Positions 1-8,259 of a DNA stretch of 64,000 nt are shown here, piece by piece. Each line of letters starts with the position of its first letter. The first letter of the stretch is position 1. The stretch is from Dyella_A sp051962475 (GTDB lineage Bacteria; Pseudomonadota; Gammaproteobacteria; Xanthomonadales; Rhodanobacteraceae), in the NCBI RefSeq assembly GCF_051962475.1, contig NZ_JBQCCF010000064.1, positions 1 to 64,000 of the forward strand, read 5' to 3'. The notes under the pieces were generated by a model. It worked only from the letters and a program-made list of their open reading frames with translations, did no database searches and was not told the DNA's origin. Position numbers and translations under genes: made by a program.

Positions 1-1
1 C

Positions 2-556
2 AAGTTCGTCGCCGCCCACGCGCACGGCGCCGAGGGCATTAAGCGCGCCATCCGCGCCGGCGTGCGCTCGATCGAGCACGGTTCGCTGATCGACGACGAA
101 GGGATCGCGCTGCTGGTGAAGCACGGCACCTGGCTGGTCGCCGACATCTACGACGGCGACTACATCGAGGAAATCGGCACCCGCGACCACTGGTCGCCGG
201 AGATCCTGCGCAAGAACGAGGAGACTACCGAGGCCCAACGCGAAGGCTTCCGCAAGGCGGTGAAAGCCGGCGTGCACCTCGCCTTCGGCACCGACGCCGG
301 CGTCTACCCGCACGGCCAGAACGCGCGCCAGTTCGCCTACATGGTGCGCTGGGGCATGACCCCGCTGCAGGCGATCCGCTCGGCCACCATCGACGCCGCG
401 CGCCTGCTCGGCAAGGAGCGAGAGCTCGGCTCGATCGCCCCGGGCAAGGCCGCCGACCTGGTCGCGGTGGGCTGCGACCCGCTGCACGACGTCGACTGCC
501 TGCGGCAGATCCGCGGCGTGATCAAGGCAGGGCAGCCGGTGGCGCTGGACGACTGA
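2..556 (+). CDS. Metal-dependent amidohydrolase (imidazolonepropionase-like), C-terminal part
   Basis: The gene enters from the left edge and only its last 184 codons are visible. The reading frame is open from base 2, so the in-frame GTG at 62 is not the start. The visible part has the late metal-site elements of COG1228-type amidohydrolases: a His-rich segment AAHAHG, then SIEHGSLID, then AFGTDAGVYPHG, whose Asp is the usual catalytic/metal residue. It closes with the composite-domain motif GSIAPGKAADLVAV. Members of this family hydrolyse cyclic amides, dipeptides or related C-N bonds in a TIM barrel; the substrate cannot be deduced. A related full-length protein is encoded at 27991-29325. 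Whether it had an export signal is unknown because the N-terminus is missing. Confidence 0.85.
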   Translation, partial: KFVAAHAHGAEGIKRAIRAGVRSIEHGSLIDDEGIALLVKHGTWLVADIYDGDYIEEIGTRDHWSPEILRKNEETTEAQREGFRKAVKAGVHLAFGTDAGVYPHGQNARQFAYMVRWGMTPLQAIRSATIDAARLLGKERELGSIAPGKAADLVAVGCDPLHDVDCLRQIRGVIKAGQPVALDD

Positions 557-598
557 TGCAATAGCCCGCCATGCCAGCTCCCGTCAGCCCCTCATCAG

Positions 599-690
599 CC
601 GTTCGCATCCCCTCGGCCGTTCGCTGCCCGTTCGCAACTCCTCACCCGTTCGCACTGAGCGTAGCCGCCCAGCGGCGGAGTCGAAGTGCC
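599..690. repeat. CCGTTCGC repeats plus CCGCC/GGCGG palindrome
   Basis: Four copies of CCGTTCGC begin at 599, 617, 628 and 646. They run into a hairpin, CCGCC-cagc-GGCGG (665-678), embedded in a longer imperfect palindrome (about 655-690). This looks like dispersed intergenic repeat material of the REP kind. The whole 557-953 gap contains no convincing gene; together with the palindrome at 866-895 this is all I see in it. Confidence 0.5.
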
Positions 691-865
691 TCAATGCAGG
701 CATGCCGAGGGCGCTCTTTTCTCCACCGCGAACGATCTCGCCTGGCCGCTTTTTTTCTCGTCATCCCGGCGGCTCTCAACGGCCGAACGGCTGGTCAAGC
801 CGAAGATGTCTTTCAACGGCGTATGCCGGTCATCCAGCGTCTTTGCACTTCAAAAGCTTCAAGTC

Positions 866-895
866 ACTGGATCCCGGCTTTCGCCGGAATGACGG
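866..895. repeat. REP-like palindrome upstream of the permease
   Basis: A compact hairpin CCGGC-TTTC-GCCGG (874-887) sits in a 30-base motif that ends in GGAATGACGG. A degenerate partner beginning CGTCATCCCGG lies at about 759-770 in inverted orientation. The same GTCATTCC...GG style recurs at 32348-32428. It is probably a dispersed palindromic element rather than a terminator, because no T-tract follows. Confidence 0.55.
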
Positions 896-953
896 CTAGG
901 AAGACCCGACAGCACATGAACGTTCCACCTTCCGTCCAACGGCGAACCAATAC

Positions 954-2255
954 ATGACCCACAGCAACAAAATCGGCTTCTGGACCTGCACCGCGCTGGT
1001 GGTGGGCAACGTGATCGGCATGGGCATCTTCCTGCTGCCCGCCTCGCTCGCGCCGTATGGCTTCAACGCGCTGATCGGCTGGACCGCCACCCTGCTCGGC
1101 TGCCTCGCGCTGGCGCGGGTGTTCTCCTATCTGGCGCACGCCCTGCCCGACGCTGACGGCCCCTACGGCTACATCCGCCGCACGCTCGGCGACCTCCCGG
1201 CATACATGGCGCTGTGGGCGTACTGGGTGTCGCTGTGGCTCACCAACGCGGCACTGGCCACCGGCGCGGTGGGCTACATCACGGTGGTGTTCCCGGGGCT
1301 GCAGGCGATCCACCCGGCGGTGTTCGCGCTGGGCCTGCTGTGGCTGTTCGTGGCGATCAACCTGCTCGGCGTGCGCGCCGGCGGCAGCGTGCAGATCGTC
1401 ACCACCGCGCTCAAGCTGCTGCCGATGATCGCCATCGCCGCGCTCGGCGTCTGGGTGCTGCTGCACACGCCGACCAGCTACAGCGCGCACCTGCCGGCCA
1501 CGCCGATCAGCCTGAAGGACACCATGGCCGCCGGCACCATCGCGCTGTTCGCCATGCTCGGCATCGAGTCGGCCAGCGTACCGGCGGCGCGGGTGAACGA
1601 CCCGGGCCGCACCATCCCGCGCGCCACCATGGTCGGCACCGTGCTTACCGCGGTGATCTACATCATCGTCTCCACCGTGCCGCTGCTGCTGATCCCGCAG
1701 CAGGAGCTGGGCAATGCCAGCGCGCCGTTCGCGCTGCTGATGGATCGCTTCGGCGGCGCCGGCTTCGGCCGCTGGCTGTCGCTGTTCGTGGTGGTCAGCG
1801 GGCTGGGCGCGCTCAACGGCTGGACGCTGCTGGTGGGCGAGCTGACCCGCACCATGGCCGCCAACGGCGTGCTGCCCAAGGTGTTCGTGCGCGACAACCG
1901 CCGCGGCGCCCCTGCGGTGGCGCTGGTGGTCACCGGCGCGCTGGCCTCGGTGATGGTGTGGATGAGCTACAGCAAGTCGCTGGTATCGGCCTTCACCTTC
2001 ATCACCCGCGTGGTCACCGCCGCCAACCTGCCGCTCTACCTGTGCTGCTCGTTGGCGCTGATCGTGCTGTGGCGCCGCGGCACGGTGCGCGGCGCGGTGC
2101 TGCCGGCCGCCGTGCTCGGCGTGCTGTTCGTGGTGTTCGCCTTCATCGGCATCGGCCACGAACCGTTGCTGCTCGGCCTGGGCCTGATCGCCGCCGGCCT
2201 GCCGCTGTACGCCTTCATGCGGCTGCGCCGCGCCAACGCCCCTGCCAAGGCCTGA
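954..2255 (+). CDS. APC-family amino acid/amine permease
   Basis: 433 residues with about twelve hydrophobic segments, the size and shape of the APC amino acid-polyamine-organocation family. The N-terminal TM1 motif GNVIGMGIFLLPASLA is the substrate-binding signature seen in AdiC/CadB/PotE-type exchangers. A conserved GIESASVPAARVNDPGRTIPRA segment follows mid-protein, which I read as the TM6/loop region. It should sit in the inner membrane and move an amino acid or amine. The stop is only five bases before the start of the trimethylamine-dehydrogenase-like gene, so the two are almost certainly co-transcribed and the permease probably supplies the oxidoreductase substrate. Substrate identity is not readable. 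Confidence 0.88.
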   Translation: MTHSNKIGFWTCTALVVGNVIGMGIFLLPASLAPYGFNALIGWTATLLGCLALARVFSYLAHALPDADGPYGYIRRTLGDLPAYMALWAYWVSLWLTNAALATGAVGYITVVFPGLQAIHPAVFALGLLWLFVAINLLGVRAGGSVQIVTTALKLLPMIAIAALGVWVLLHTPTSYSAHLPATPISLKDTMAAGTIALFAMLGIESASVPAARVNDPGRTIPRATMVGTVLTAVIYIIVSTVPLLLIPQQELGNASAPFALLMDRFGGAGFGRWLSLFVVVSGLGALNGWTLLVGELTRTMAANGVLPKVFVRDNRRGAPAVALVVTGALASVMVWMSYSKSLVSAFTFITRVVTAANLPLYLCCSLALIVLWRRGTVRGAVLPAAVLGVLFVVFAFIGIGHEPLLLGLGLIAAGLPLYAFMRLRRANAPAKA

Positions 2256-2260
2256 CTCCG

Positions 2261-4321
2261 ATGCGCGATCCCCGCTACGACATCCTGTTCACCCCGGTGC
2301 AGATCGGCCCGGTCACCGCGAAGAATCGCTTCTTCCAGGTGCCGCACTGCAACGGCATGGGCCACGCCATGCCGCTGGCCCACGCGGCCATGCGCGAGGT
2401 GAAGGCCGAGGGCGGCTGGGCAGTGGTGTCCACCGAGGAATGCGAGATCCACCCCAGCAGCGACCTCACGCCCTACGTCGAGGCGCGGCTGTGGGACGAC
2501 CGCGATATCGCCGCCCTCGCCCTGATGTGCGACAAGGTGCACGCGCACGGCGCGCTGGCCGCGGTGGAGCTGTCGCACAACGGCCCCACCGCGTCGAACC
2601 TGTATTCGCGCGAGGTGCTGATCGGCCCCTCGCACCAGCCGAGCAAGTACGGCTACCCCTCGCAGGCGCGCGCGATGTCGCTGAAGGACATCGCCGAGTA
2701 CCGCCGCTGGCACCGCGAGGCGGCAGTGCGCGCGATGCGTGCCGGCATGGACATCGTCTACGTCTACGCCGCGCACGATCTCTCGCTGCCGATGCACTTC
2801 CTGCAGCGCCGCCGCAACCAGCGCACCGACGCCTACGGCGGCTCGCTGGAGAACCGCGTGCGCCTGCTGCGCGAGGTGCTGGAAGACACCCGGGACGCCA
2901 TCGGCCACCGCTGCGGCGTGGCGCTGCGCTTCGCCACCGAGGAACTGCTTGGGCAAGGCGGCGTGGAATTGAACGAGGCCAAGGACATCGTGGCGATGCT
3001 CGCCGAGCTGCCCGACCTGTGGGATGTGAACGTCGCCGCCTGGTACAACGACTCGGTGCCTTCGCGCTTCGCCAGCGAGGGCGCGCAGGAGCCGTTCGTC
3101 GCCTTCGTCAAACAGGTCACCAGCAAGCCGGTGGTGGGCGTGGGCCGCTTCACCTCGCCGGACACCATGGTGTCGCAGATCAAGCGCGGCGTGCTCGACC
3201 TGATCGGTGCCGCGCGCCCGTCCATCGCCGACCCGTTCCTGCCGGCCAAGGTTGAACAGGGCCGCATCGACGACATCCGCGAATGCATCGGCTGCAACAT
3301 CTGCGTCTCCGGCGACATGACCATCTCGCCGATCCGCTGCACGCAGAACCCCACCATGGGCGAGGAGTGGCGCAAGGACTGGCACCCCGAGCGCATCGCC
3401 CCGGCAAGCAAGCCCGGCCGCGTGCTGGTGGTCGGCGGCGGCCCCGCCGGACTGGAAGCGGCGCGCGCGCTGGGCCAGCGCGGCTACGAGGTGAGCCTGG
3501 CCGAAGCGCGCAAGGAACTCGGCGGCCGCGTCACCCGCGAAGCGCGCCTGCCCGGCCTGGCCGAATGGGCGCGCGTGCGCGACTGGCGCCTCGGCCAGAT
3601 CAACAAGCTCACCAACGTCTCGGTCTACCTCGACTCCGCGCTCACCGCGCAGGACGTGCTCGACTTCGGTGCCGAACACGTGGTGCTCGCCACCGGCTGC
3701 CACTGGCGCCGCGACGGCTACGGCCGCAGCCACGGCGCCGCGATCCCCGGCTTCGCCGACAACCCGAAGGTCTACACGCTGGACGACCTGATGGACGGCC
3801 GCATTCCCGCCGGCCGCGTCGCCGTGCTCGACGACGACGGCTTCTACTACGCCAGCATCGCTGCCGAACAACTGCACGCCCACGGCTGCGAGGTGGTCTA
3901 CGTGACCCCGGAAGACACCCTCGCCCCGTGGAGCCAGAACACGCTCGACTACCGCCACATCCGCAAGCGCCTGGCCAAGCTCGGCATCGAGGTCATCGTC
4001 TCCCACACCGTCGCCAGCTACGACGGCGACACGCTCACCCTCGACCACGCCTGGGAAGACCGCCAACAGATGCTCACCATCGACGCCGTGCTCACCGTCA
4101 CCGCCCGCCTGCCCAATGACGCGCTCTACCAACAGCTACTCGAACGCGAAGCCGACTGGGCCAATGCCAGCATCCAGAGCGTGCGCAACATCGGCGACTC
4201 CGACGCCCCGGGGCTGATCGCTCATGCGGTGTATGCGGGGCACCGCTATGCACGGGAACTGGGGGAGCCGGTGACGGGCGAGGTGGCGTTCAAGCGCCAC
4301 TTCCACATGGCCGGGGTGTAG
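2261..4321 (+). CDS. Trimethylamine/histamine dehydrogenase-like iron-sulfur flavoprotein
   Basis: 686 residues. The frame is open far upstream, but translation is placed at ATG 2261, where homology begins (RDPRYDILFTPVQIGP). Numbering is almost collinear with trimethylamine dehydrogenase. Cys30 in VPHCNG corresponds to the 6-S-cysteinyl-FMN residue. Tyr169 and His172 lie in YVYAAH, and Trp261/Asp264 in AAWYNDSVPSRF. A [4Fe-4S] cluster is formed by Cys342, Cys345, Cys348 and Cys360. The N-terminal half is an OYE-like FMN barrel; the C-terminal half begins with the dinucleotide-binding motif VLVVGGGPAGLEAARALG. The Tyr60 of the trimethylamine cage is Glu here (VSTEECEIHP), so trimethylamine is an unlikely substrate; another amine or N-methylated compound is more plausible. 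It follows an APC permease by five bases. Confidence 0.9.
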   Translation: MRDPRYDILFTPVQIGPVTAKNRFFQVPHCNGMGHAMPLAHAAMREVKAEGGWAVVSTEECEIHPSSDLTPYVEARLWDDRDIAALALMCDKVHAHGALAAVELSHNGPTASNLYSREVLIGPSHQPSKYGYPSQARAMSLKDIAEYRRWHREAAVRAMRAGMDIVYVYAAHDLSLPMHFLQRRRNQRTDAYGGSLENRVRLLREVLEDTRDAIGHRCGVALRFATEELLGQGGVELNEAKDIVAMLAELPDLWDVNVAAWYNDSVPSRFASEGAQEPFVAFVKQVTSKPVVGVGRFTSPDTMVSQIKRGVLDLIGAARPSIADPFLPAKVEQGRIDDIRECIGCNICVSGDMTISPIRCTQNPTMGEEWRKDWHPERIAPASKPGRVLVVGGGPAGLEAARALGQRGYEVSLAEARKELGGRVTREARLPGLAEWARVRDWRLGQINKLTNVSVYLDSALTAQDVLDFGAEHVVLATGCHWRRDGYGRSHGAAIPGFADNPKVYTLDDLMDGRIPAGRVAVLDDDGFYYASIAAEQLHAHGCEVVYVTPEDTLAPWSQNTLDYRHIRKRLAKLGIEVIVSHTVASYDGDTLTLDHAWEDRQQMLTIDAVLTVTARLPNDALYQQLLEREADWANASIQSVRNIGDSDAPGLIAHAVYAGHRYARELGEPVTGEVAFKRHFHMAGV

Positions 4322-4732
4322 TCACCAAGCGACTGGTCGCTCGATCCCATACGCCTTGGCGAATCCGATCCAGCCAACCCATCGATCCACCGAACACCAC
4401 CAGCCGCACGAGCCTCGGTGGCGCCTGCACGCCCCCCTGAACCACGCCGCGTACCAGAGCCCCAGCACCGCGTACCACAGCACCAGCGGCGGAAGGAGAC
4501 CCAGCGCACCCAACAGCAGACCGGTGGAAAACGTCTTGACGCCAGACAGGTCGAAGATCTCGGCCAGAAACACGGGAAAAGACGCCAGCCCTGCGAAGAT
4601 CAGCACTCGCCTGTTTCGCGAGATTGCCGTCGCCAGCGCCACGGACCCACCGCATGAATTGGACCGCGCCGCGAAGCGGCATCGACCTGCAAGAATTGTC
4701 AGGTCTCGAGCTTGTTGCGGAAGTGAAAGCAC
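4322..4732 (-). CDS. Possible small membrane protein, unknown
   Basis: An open frame of up to 136 codons fills the otherwise empty 4322-4698 gap. The central part has two strongly hydrophobic stretches (around RVLIFAGLASFPVFLAEIF and LLLGALGLLPPLVLWYAVLG), a believable two-helix membrane segment. No family is recognised. The longest start overlaps the 3' end of the acetyltransferase gene at 4699-5133, so the true start is probably internal. The C-terminal part is Cys/Trp-rich and less protein-like. It could be a remnant or a chance frame. Confidence 0.38.
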   Translation of the reverse strand: MLSLPQQARDLTILAGRCRFAARSNSCGGSVALATAISRNRRVLIFAGLASFPVFLAEIFDLSGVKTFSTGLLLGALGLLPPLVLWYAVLGLWYAAWFRGACRRHRGSCGWWCSVDRWVGWIGFAKAYGIERPVAW

Positions 4733-5133
4733 TCGATCCCGAAGCCCTCACGAAAATAGAACCGATGCGCCTGTTCCCGGATGGTTCGTGAAATCAGCTG
4801 GATCTCACTGCAGCCAAGCTCGCGCCCCAGCTCCTTGAGCCTGGCGATTAGCTGCGAACCGTAGCCGCGAGACCGTGAACGCTCATCGGACACAAGATCG
4901 TCAATGTAGATGAGTCTTTCGCAATAAAGCATGTTCATGACGCGGTACGTGGCCACGGCTCCAACTGCCCCGTCATCGGACAGCACGAGCATCCTGAGCC
5001 CATCGCTTGCCATGAGATCGCGAACGCGCGAAACGTACTCGCTTCGCTCCAGGTGTGGCCGCAGTTGGCGCATGACTTCGAAGGTCGCGGCAATCTGATC
5101 GTCTGACTCCGCGTGTGCGATGTTGGTCGTCAT
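4699..5133 (-). CDS. GNAT-family N-acetyltransferase
   Basis: 144 residues, the normal length of a stand-alone GNAT domain. The acetyl-CoA loop (motif A) is visible as DDLVSDERSRSRGYGSQLI with the R-x-x-G-x-G/S pattern. The C-terminal motif B region contains HRFYFREGFGIECF. It transfers an acetyl group from acetyl-CoA to an amine; the acceptor is unknown. Gene context gives no hint: it lies between an orphan membrane ORF and a non-coding stretch (5134-5415) in which I see no convincing gene. Confidence 0.85.
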   Translation of the reverse strand: MTTNIAHAESDDQIAATFEVMRQLRPHLERSEYVSRVRDLMASDGLRMLVLSDDGAVGAVATYRVMNMLYCERLIYIDDLVSDERSRSRGYGSQLIARLKELGRELGCSEIQLISRTIREQAHRFYFREGFGIECFHFRNKLET

Positions 5134-5415
5134 CGTGGTCCAAAGCAGAAGTCAGACGGCGCCAGAGACGCCGACGCACGTCAAATGACAAACCCGAAGA
5201 TGATCAGCGCACCAGCGCCGCCACCTATCGGAACTCATACTATCGGGGCCTGCCGGACTCCTAGCGCGGCATCCCTGACGGACTGTACCGAGTCAGCCAA
5301 GGTCAGGAACAGGGGGCGGAGTCCACTTTCAAGAGTGGCGGGCGGCGATGCCCGTCAGTTTCTCTGCAACCACAGACTTTGAGCAAATGATCCACCAGGA
5401 CATCCGGAGCCGCCC

Positions 5416-5838
5416 ATGCGCCTGCTCGCCGCTTTGCGGGAAGCACCCGCCCACCGCTTCACCGCCTCGAAATACACCTCGCTCAACGGCCTGCTCTATC
5501 TCGCCAGCGGCGGCATGCTAATCGCGTGGCCGGGAGTGGTGCAGACACTGTTGCGCGATGCGCCCTTTCAGGGACACGAGGCGGCGCTGGTGCGCGTGCT
5601 GGGCATGGCGCTGGCGGTAATCGGCTGGCTGTATTTCTTCGGCGGTCGCTCCGGTGGCCGGCAGGTGGTGGCCGCCTCGGTGCTGGACCGATTGATCCTG
5701 GTGCCGCTGGTACTGGTGCCCACCGCCCTGGCTGGCGTGTTTCCGCACACGATGTTCGCGTTCGCGATTCTTGATCCCGCGCTGGCGCTGGGGGCGTGGT
5801 GGCTGCTGGTGCGTGAGGCGCGTAGCGGCGCGGCGTGA
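5416..5838 (+). CDS. Four-helix integral membrane protein, unknown function
   Basis: 140 residues with about four hydrophobic segments (LLYLASGGMLIAWPG, VLGMALAVIGWLYFFGG, LVPLVLVPTALAGV, AFAILDPALALGAWWLL) joined by short Arg-containing loops. It resembles small uncharacterised bacterial inner-membrane proteins. No catalytic motif is visible. The start is the ATG after GGAGCCGCCC. A REP pair follows directly downstream, suggesting the transcription unit ends here. Confidence 0.72.
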   Translation: MRLLAALREAPAHRFTASKYTSLNGLLYLASGGMLIAWPGVVQTLLRDAPFQGHEAALVRVLGMALAVIGWLYFFGGRSGGRQVVAASVLDRLILVPLVLVPTALAGVFPHTMFAFAILDPALALGAWWLLVREARSGAA

Positions 5839-5885
5839 TGGGACGCGTGCCGGGTTGATCGGGCGCGCTGCGCGGTTGTGCTTGC

Positions 5886-5967
5886 TGTAGGAGCTCGCTT
5901 GCGGGCGATGCTTCTGGTCCTGATCTATGTCAAAGCCCGGAGCATCGCCCGCGAGCGGGCTCCTACA
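5886..5967. repeat. REP doublet (REPIN-like), type 1
   Basis: Two 27-base arms in inverted orientation, 5886-5912 and 5941-5967, are complementary at 25 of 27 positions. Each begins TGTAGGAGC and ends GCGGGCGATGCT when read into the element. The 28-base spacer is related, in reverse orientation, to the spacer of the element at 26789-26870. These look like dispersed, RAYT-mobilised palindromes. The remaining gap up to the diguanylate cyclase holds only a possible 43-codon ORF. Confidence 0.85.
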
Positions 5968-6226
5968 AGAAGAGGCGGGGTGTTTCGTGCGGGTGGGGCC
6001 GGCGGCGGCTGGCAGCACCTTTTGAACAAAGCGGTGCGCGTCTGCGGCGACGTGGTCGCGCAGGCCATGCGAGTACCGGGGGCACCAACGCCCGAATCGG
6101 GCCCCGGGATCCATGGCATGCAGCGACACGGACGAGCCGAACCCTTGTGGCTGCCAGCCATGCCCGCGCCGCTATGCCAGCTGGGTAAGATGCGCCTTAC
6201 AAGCTGTGACATCGGGGGGATGGGGC

Positions 6227-6358
6227 ATGCGAATCACGATCAAGGCCGGTGGCGCGCGGTGGGAGGCTGCGCGCTTCACGCCACACGCCGTCTTTTGTGC
6301 GACGCGGGCCAGGCCCGTGTTGCTGCACGGTTACATCGACGGGCTGCCCCGCTCATGA
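6227..6358 (+). CDS. Possible 43-residue leader ORF before the diguanylate cyclase
   Basis: ATG at 6227 is preceded by a very purine-rich GGGGGGATGGGGC stretch that could serve as a ribosome-binding site. The ORF encodes MRITIKAGGARWEAARF and so on and ends with TGA at 6356-6358, overlapping the proposed ATG (6355) of the downstream gene as ATGA. The arrangement would allow translational coupling. Protein quality cannot be judged at this size, and it could be chance. Confidence 0.3.
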   Translation: MRITIKAGGARWEAARFTPHAVFCATRARPVLLHGYIDGLPRS

Positions 6359-8151
6359 AAGTAGGCGCCCGGGCGGCGCTCGCAGCCAACAGGAAACCTC
6401 GCAGCTGCCTTCGGCACCTGAGCATGTGCTTTGCGGCCATGGCAGCGCTTTGTTTGGGGTCGGCTGGGGCGACGGCACCGGCGGCCGGCGACGCGGCGGC
6501 CTTGCTGGAAAAGGCGTACGCCATCAAGACCGCCGACCACGCCCGCTTCCTACAACTGCTGCAGCAACTGCATCAGCCCGGCACGGTGTTGTCGACCGAC
6601 CAGCAGTGGCACCTGCGCTACCTGGATGGCTGGGAGGGCTCGTTCACCGGCGACTACGCCAAGGCCGAACCGCTGCTGCGCGACGTGGCCGACCACGCCA
6701 CCGATACCGACCTGCAGGCGCTCGCGGCCGGCACGCTGCTCAACATCCTGGCGATCAGCCATCACTACGAGGAAGCGTTTGAGCGGGCCGACCGTCTGGC
6801 CGCCCAGGTGCCGCATATCCGCGAGCGCAAGGTGGCCTATGTGGCGTTGTCGCAGCTGTCGCAGCTGATGGCCTCGGCGCAGCAGTCGGAATCGGCGGTG
6901 ACCTACGCACGACAGATGATGCAGTTCGCCGAGCCCGGGCAATCGATGTGCCGACCGTACGTGTATCTGTTCGGGGCATTGAACGCCAAGGGCGACCTGC
7001 CGGCCACCGCACCGATTTTTCGGCAGGCGATCGACGCCTGCACCACCGCGGGCGAGCCCATGTTCGCCGATACGGTGGAGCTGGACCTGGCGCGTCGACT
7101 GGCGGAGACCGGCAAGCCGCAAGCCGCGCTGGAGCTGCTCCGGCGTATCGAGCCGACGGTGAATGCGCAGGGATTTCAGGTGCACGTGTATGTGCTTCGC
7201 AGCGACTTCGGCTACGCCTACTGGATGAGCGGCGATGCCGCCAACGCCAGGCGCTGGGCGCGGTCGGCGCTGGCCATGGACCCGAAGGGCAATTTCGACG
7301 GTCTCGCCGAATACGTCTACCGCGTGCTGTACGAAGTGGCGAACAAGGCCGGCGACTACCGCAACGCGCTGGAGTATTACCGGCACTATCGCGACGTGCT
7401 GGCGCGCTCGGTGAGCGACACGCAGGCAATCGCGCTGGCCTACCACTCCGTGCAGCAGCAGCTGTCCATCCACAAGCTGCAGCTGGCCGAGCTGGGCAAG
7501 CACAACAGCGTGCTGGAGCTGCAGCAGGCGCTGGATCACCAGCAGATCCAGGCCGGCCGGCTCCAGTTGCTGCTGCTGCTTACCGTGCTGGCCTCGGTGG
7601 TGATCTGGCTGGTGCGCACGAAGCGATCGCAGCTGCGCTTTCAGAAACTGGCGCGGCGCGATGGCCTCACCGGCATCCTCAATCATCCGCACTTTCTGGC
7701 CGAGGCCGAGCGGGCGCTGCGCTACGCGGAGGAGTCCTCACGCGGCGTGTGCCTGGCGCTGGTCGACCTGGACCATTTCAAGCAGATCAACGACACCTAC
7801 GGCCATGCCACCGGCGACGCGGTGATCGTCGGCATGGTGGCGCTGTGTCAGCAGCATCTGCGCTCCATCGACGTGTTCGGCCGCCTGGGCGGCGAAGAGT
7901 TCGGCCTGCTGCTGCCGGACTGCTCGCTGGAACAGGGCCGCGAGATCGTCGACCGCATCCGCCTGGCATTGGCCGACGCGCCCCTGGCCGAAGGCCACCC
8001 CCAGGGCGGCGTGTCGGCCAGCTTCGGCCTGGCCTGCACCACACACTGCGGCTACGACCTCGCCGCCTTGATGGCAAGCGCCGACGCGGCGCTGTATCGG
8101 GCCAAGCGCAGTGGACGCAACCGCGTGGAAAGCGAGCTCGAAGGCAGCTGA
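6355..8151 (+). CDS. Membrane diguanylate cyclase with periplasmic TPR-like sensor domain
   Basis: 598 residues from ATG 6355; ATG 6424, directly before a hydrophobic signal segment, is an alternative start. After the export signal comes a long helical, TPR-like region (about residues 40-390). A single membrane helix follows (LQLLLLLTVLASVVIWLV), then a C-terminal GGDEF domain. The active loop is GRLGGEEF, a functional variant, and RSID five residues upstream fits the RxxD inhibitory site, so product inhibition by c-di-GMP is expected. KQINDTYGHATGD is the substrate-binding segment. It converts two GTP to c-di-GMP in response to a periplasmic or TPR-mediated cue. No phosphodiesterase is nearby. 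Confidence 0.9.
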   Translation: MKVGARAALAANRKPRSCLRHLSMCFAAMAALCLGSAGATAPAAGDAAALLEKAYAIKTADHARFLQLLQQLHQPGTVLSTDQQWHLRYLDGWEGSFTGDYAKAEPLLRDVADHATDTDLQALAAGTLLNILAISHHYEEAFERADRLAAQVPHIRERKVAYVALSQLSQLMASAQQSESAVTYARQMMQFAEPGQSMCRPYVYLFGALNAKGDLPATAPIFRQAIDACTTAGEPMFADTVELDLARRLAETGKPQAALELLRRIEPTVNAQGFQVHVYVLRSDFGYAYWMSGDAANARRWARSALAMDPKGNFDGLAEYVYRVLYEVANKAGDYRNALEYYRHYRDVLARSVSDTQAIALAYHSVQQQLSIHKLQLAELGKHNSVLELQQALDHQQIQAGRLQLLLLLTVLASVVIWLVRTKRSQLRFQKLARRDGLTGILNHPHFLAEAERALRYAEESSRGVCLALVDLDHFKQINDTYGHATGDAVIVGMVALCQQHLRSIDVFGRLGGEEFGLLLPDCSLEQGREIVDRIRLALADAPLAEGHPQGGVSASFGLACTTHCGYDLAALMASADAALYRAKRSGRNRVESELEGS

Positions 8152-8259
8152 GGCAACCTCGCCGTCCATGTCGCGTCGAGGTAATTGCGGCGGTGCGTAA
8201 TGGGCCGCCCGCGTGCCGCCGGTATCATGGCGGTTTTCCTTCGCACGGCAGGCTTGTCC

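Noticed and set aside
599..653. CCGTTCGC repeats as a possible CRISPR or iteron array
   Set aside because: The units are only eight bases, irregularly spaced at 18, 11 and 18 bases, and neither cas nor replication genes are nearby.
864..2159. Long minus-strand ORF rich in His, Gln and Arg
   Set aside because: Antisense shadow of the APC permease, which has clear transmembrane segments and motifs.
1214..2260. Upstream extension of the TMADH-like gene
   Set aside because: The frame is open but encodes low-complexity Arg/Ala/His-rich sequence overlapping the permease; TMADH homology begins at 2261.
5134..5415. Short hydrophobic reading frame on the minus strand near 5180-5230
   Set aside because: It encodes one helix-like stretch (GALIIFGFVI) but has an in-frame stop just upstream and no start codon; at most a gene remnant.
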